Source: Clavibacter michiganensis subsp. insidiosus
GTDB lineage: Bacteria; Actinomycetota; Actinomycetes; Actinomycetales; Microbacteriaceae
Reading direction: 5' to 3'
DNA: 64,000 bases
Assembly: GCF_002240565.1 (NCBI RefSeq)
Contig: NZ_MZMO01000001.1
Span: 1 to 64,000, forward strand
The position numbers and the translations under genes are program-made. Positions 61,469 through 64,000 of the stretch are shown here, in pieces (within the stretch, counting starts at the first letter, position 1; the number at the start of each line of letters is the position of its first letter). The notes under the pieces were generated by a model that made no database searches, was not told where the DNA came from, and was given only the letters and a program-made list of their open reading frames with translations.

Positions 61469-62482
61469 ATGGCCACCAAGATCGGCTTCCTGTCGTTCAA
61501 CCACTGGCAGGACGTGCGCGGGTCCCGCGTGCGCACCGCCCAGGACTCGCTCCTCCAGTCGATCGACCTCGCGGTCGCGGCCGAGGAGATCGGCATCGAC
61601 GGCGCGTACTTCCGCGTGCACCACTTCGCGCCGCAGCAGGCGTCGCCGTTCCCGCTGCTGGCCGCCATCGCGAGCCGCACCAGCCGGATCGAGATCGGCA
61701 CCGGCGTCGTCGACATGCGCTACGAGAACCCCCTCTACACGGCGGAGGAGGCGGCCATGACCGACCTCATCTCCAACCGCCGCGTGCAGCTCGGCATCAG
61801 CCGCGGATCGCCCGAGCAGGTCGAGGCCGGCTACGAGTCGTTCGGCTACGTGCCGCAGGACGGCGAGACCGACGCCGACATGGCCCGCCGCCACACCGGC
61901 CTCTTCCTCCGCGCGCTCGAGGGCGAGGAGCTCGCGACCGCCGCCCCGCAGCGCGGCATCATCGCCGGCGGCGTCGCGATCACGCCGCAGTCGCCGGGCC
62001 TCCGCGAGCGGATCTGGTGGGGCGCCGGCACGCGCGCGACCGGTCAGTGGGCGGCCGAGCAGGGCATGAACCTCATGTCGTCGACGCTCCTCTCGGAGGA
62101 CACCGGCGTGCCGCTCGACGTGCTCCAGGCCGAGCAGATCCAGCTGTTCCGCGACGGCTGGGCCGCCGCGGGGCACGCGTGGGAGCCGCGCGTGAGCGTC
62201 AGCCGCAGCATCATCCCGATCATCGACGACGAGTCGGAGATGTACTTCGGCATCCGCTCGCAGATCGAGGGCAAGGACCAGGTCGGCCAGGTCGGCGGCG
62301 AGAAGTGGCGCTTCGGCCGCTCCTACATCGGCAGCCCGGAGCGCCTCATCGAGGAGCTCGGCGCCGACACGGCGATCGCCGCCGCGGACACGCTGCTCGT
62401 CACGATCCCCAGCCAGCTCGGCGTGGACTTCAACCTGCGGTCGCTCGCCGCGATCAAGGAGATCGGGGAGGCGCTGGGGTGA
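61469..62482 (+). CDS. LLM class flavin-dependent oxidoreductase
   Basis: A 337-residue luciferase-like monooxygenase: IGFLSFNHWQDVRGSRVRTA, GIDGAYFRVHHFAPQQASPF, IEIGTGVVDMRYENPLYTAE and RVQLGISRGSPEQVEAGYES form the FMN-binding TIM barrel. It needs reduced FMN from a partner reductase, and the substrate is unknown. GAGGAGCG precedes ATG 61469. Confidence 0.9.
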   Translation: MATKIGFLSFNHWQDVRGSRVRTAQDSLLQSIDLAVAAEEIGIDGAYFRVHHFAPQQASPFPLLAAIASRTSRIEIGTGVVDMRYENPLYTAEEAAMTDLISNRRVQLGISRGSPEQVEAGYESFGYVPQDGETDADMARRHTGLFLRALEGEELATAAPQRGIIAGGVAITPQSPGLRERIWWGAGTRATGQWAAEQGMNLMSSTLLSEDTGVPLDVLQAEQIQLFRDGWAAAGHAWEPRVSVSRSIIPIIDDESEMYFGIRSQIEGKDQVGQVGGEKWRFGRSYIGSPERLIEELGADTAIAAADTLLVTIPSQLGVDFNLRSLAAIKEIGEALG

Positions 62483-62545
62483 GACCGGGCCGACGCGTCC
62501 GTGGGGGCGTCAGCCTGATCCGCTGACGGCTGCCCGGCCGCGCGC

Positions 62546-62968
62546 TCAGTCGCCGGTCGGCCGCTTGCGCTGCTGCTTCGTCGCGGAGCGCTGCGTCTTG
62601 GCCGCGAGGCGGCGGCGCTGCGAGCCCTTCGTGGGGCGGGTCGGTCGTCGCGGGGCGGCATCGGGCGCGAGCGCATCCGCCACGATCTCGCGGAGCGCGT
62701 CGAGGGCGGCCACCCGGTTCCGCAGCTGCGACCGCTGCTCGGAGACCGTCACCGTAATCGCGCCGCCGACCAGGCGCCGGCCGAGCCGCTCGAGGATCCG
62801 CGCCCGCTGCTGATCGGTGAGCACCAGCGACTCGGCCGGGCTCCACGTGAGCTGCACCCGGCTGTCGGACGTGTTGACGTGCTGCCCGCCGGGCCCGGAC
62901 GACCGCGAGAACCGCCACCGCAGCTCGGCCGCGGGGATGGTCAGCGCGGGGCCGACCTCGAGATCCAT
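62546..62968 (-). CDS. arfB: Alternative ribosome rescue factor ArfB (peptidyl-tRNA hydrolase)
   Basis: A 140-residue protein with the release-factor GGQ motif in FSRSSGPGGQHVNTSDSRVQ and a basic C-terminal tail (KGSQRRRLAAKTQR, KQQRKRPTGD) that enters the empty mRNA channel. It frees ribosomes stalled without a stop codon. GACCCT lies six bases before ATG 62968. Confidence 0.92.
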   Translation of the reverse strand: MDLEVGPALTIPAAELRWRFSRSSGPGGQHVNTSDSRVQLTWSPAESLVLTDQQRARILERLGRRLVGGAITVTVSEQRSQLRNRVAALDALREIVADALAPDAAPRRPTRPTKGSQRRRLAAKTQRSATKQQRKRPTGD

Positions 62969-63013
62969 GCGGCAAGGGTCGCACGTCGCAGTCGCGGCGC
63001 GCGCGGGTATCGG

Positions 63014-63253
63014 CTAGCGGTGCCGGCGGAGGTTGCTGCGGCGGATGGCGACACGGCCGATCAGCACGAGCACCAGCATCACGACCACCATCAGGACGAT
63101 CCGCGTGACGAACTCGAGCTCGAAGAAAGCGAGGGCGGACGCGGACATGAAAGCGGTCACCGCGATCAGCACGAGCTCCTGACGAGCGGACAGCTGACCC
63201 GTCAGCCGCTTCTGCGCCGCGGAGTCGTGCTCGAACCTGCGCCTGTCGTCCAT
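63014..63253 (-). CDS. Small membrane protein
   Basis: A 79-residue protein with a charged N terminus (DDRRRFEHDSAAQKRL), helices ELVLIAVTAFMSASALAFF and IVLMVVVMLVLVLIGRV, and a basic tail. No family recognised. ATG 63253 is the likely start; a GTG six codons upstream is possible. Confidence 0.6.
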   Translation of the reverse strand: MDDRRRFEHDSAAQKRLTGQLSARQELVLIAVTAFMSASALAFFELEFVTRIVLMVVVMLVLVLIGRVAIRRSNLRRHR

Positions 63254-63281
63254 GTCCCCACCGTGACACACCCCGGACGGA

Positions 63282-64000
63282 TCAGCGGACCAGCCCCGCC
63301 TCCACAGCCTCCGGCCGCCGCGCCGTCAGGTACAGCCTATGCGCCGTGATCACCAGCGCCAGCCACGCGCCGCCGAGGAAGAAGGCGGCCAGCACGTCCG
63401 TGAACCAGTGGTGGCCGAGGTAGACGCGGGTGGCGCCGATCGTGACCGCGAAGACCACGGCGACCGCGATCGAGAGCACGCGGGTCGCGCGGCGGTGCTG
63501 CCGGAGGAGGAGCAGGTAGGCGAGGATCCCGGCGATCGCCACCGCGTTCAGCGTGTGCCCGCTCGGGAACGACGGCGACGTCTCGTACGGCGGCACCGCG
63601 TCGGCGAGGTCGGGACGGGCGCGGTCGATGATGTCCTTGCCCGCGATCGTGAGCAGCAGGGATCCGCCGCCGGCCGCGAGCACCAGGATGATCGGCGTCC
63701 ACGACCGGCGACGCACCGCGAGGAACAGCATCGTCACCACGGCGATGATCGGCATGACCACGACGCCCGCGACGTCCGTGTACGCGGTCGCCGCGTCGTT
63801 CAGCCACGGCGTGCGGATGCCGATCATGAAGACGAGGAGCGGCTTGTCGAGGCCGGCGACCCCGTCGGCGTCGGTGACGTTGTCGTAGACCTGCGCGGCG
63901 ATCGCGGCGAGGCCGAACGCGAGCACGAGTCCCACCAGCAGGGTGATCACGAGGGCCGCGTACGGGCCGAGCGCGCGCACGATCCGCTGCACGAGCCGCA
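63282..64000 (-). CDS. PAP2 family lipid phosphatase, 5' end beyond the window
   Basis: At least 239 residues. Six membrane helices and the three-part phosphatase signature: KDIIDRARPDL (KX6RP), PSFPSGHTLNAVAIAG (PSGH) and ATRVYLGHHWFTDVLAAFFL (SRX5HX3D type). It removes phosphate from membrane lipids such as undecaprenyl or phosphatidic phosphates. A GTG at 63992 could be the start, but the frame is open to the window edge. Confidence 0.9.
   Translation of the reverse strand, partial: RLVQRIVRALGPYAALVITLLVGLVLAFGLAAIAAQVYDNVTDADGVAGLDKPLLVFMIGIRTPWLNDAATAYTDVAGVVVMPIIAVVTMLFLAVRRRSWTPIILVLAAGGGSLLLTIAGKDIIDRARPDLADAVPPYETSPSFPSGHTLNAVAIAGILAYLLLLRQHRRATRVLSIAVAVVFAVTIGATRVYLGHHWFTDVLAAFFLGGAWLALVITAHRLYLTARRPEAVEAGLVR

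Overview
The window is about 73% GC, densely coded, and looks like the chromosome of a plant-associated actinobacterium of the Microbacteriaceae, most likely a Clavibacter (inference). The reasons are codon use, many short intergenic gaps, secreted plant-polymer hydrolases (an Fn3/beta-helix pectinesterase-like protein and a cutinase-like hydrolase), a secreted chorismate mutase, and a single IS481-family element. No rRNA, tRNA or CRISPR array was found.

Layout. 1-4.7 kb holds five genes (pectinesterase-like, YceI, SnoaL-like, TetR, cutinase-like) that are all broken by many single-base frameshifts. This density is not seen elsewhere and suggests poor base quality near a contig edge. 5-12 kb holds a TetR/EamA pair with a shared operator, a lipoprotein, a P-loop kinase, a GH95-like gene with an internal deletion, GNAT, MSMEG_6728-type and FBP-type genes, and a ynfA gene with an internal deletion. 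12-21 kb holds a secreted chorismate mutase, a membrane protein and a seven-gene minus-strand sugar operon (ABC binding protein, two permeases, ThuA, Gfo/Idh/MocA, ROK, HAD) behind a LacI-type operator. 21-29 kb holds a DHFR-like gene, a hydrolase/D-Ala-D-Ala ligase deletion scar, metabolic genes, a crcB pair with a probable fluoride riboswitch, a glycosyltransferase and a LacI regulator. 29-38 kb holds a PepSY/YcnI/His-rich membrane cluster (possibly copper related), an oxidoreductase, an LPXTG surface protein, an orphan response regulator and a sigma factor-ogt pair. 38-41 kb holds two small paralogous membrane proteins, a VOC protein, the IS element and an isochorismatase. 41-49 kb holds SDR, MFS and amino acid permease genes, then a low-GC secreted-protein/membrane-protein pair that resembles a toxin-immunity pair. 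49-53 kb is a damaged peptide ABC operon with a permease-hydrolase fusion, a TetR gene and a CE7 esterase. 53-64 kb holds ordinary metabolic and repair-type genes, including a TetR/MDR pair with two operator palindromes, arfB and a PAP2 phosphatase cut by the window end.

Three window-wide patterns stand out. First, the palindrome GGATCC occurs about 170 times by my hand count, against about 20 expected from base composition, in all reading frames. Second, at least fifteen genes have a TANNNT box exactly six bases before the start codon, which implies leaderless transcripts. Third, four large internal deletions have left truncated or fused genes. The best candidates for something undescribed are the GGATCC signal, the secreted-protein/small-membrane-protein pair at 45.7-46.9 kb, and the IS insertion that exactly duplicates a CTAG shared by two convergent stop codons.
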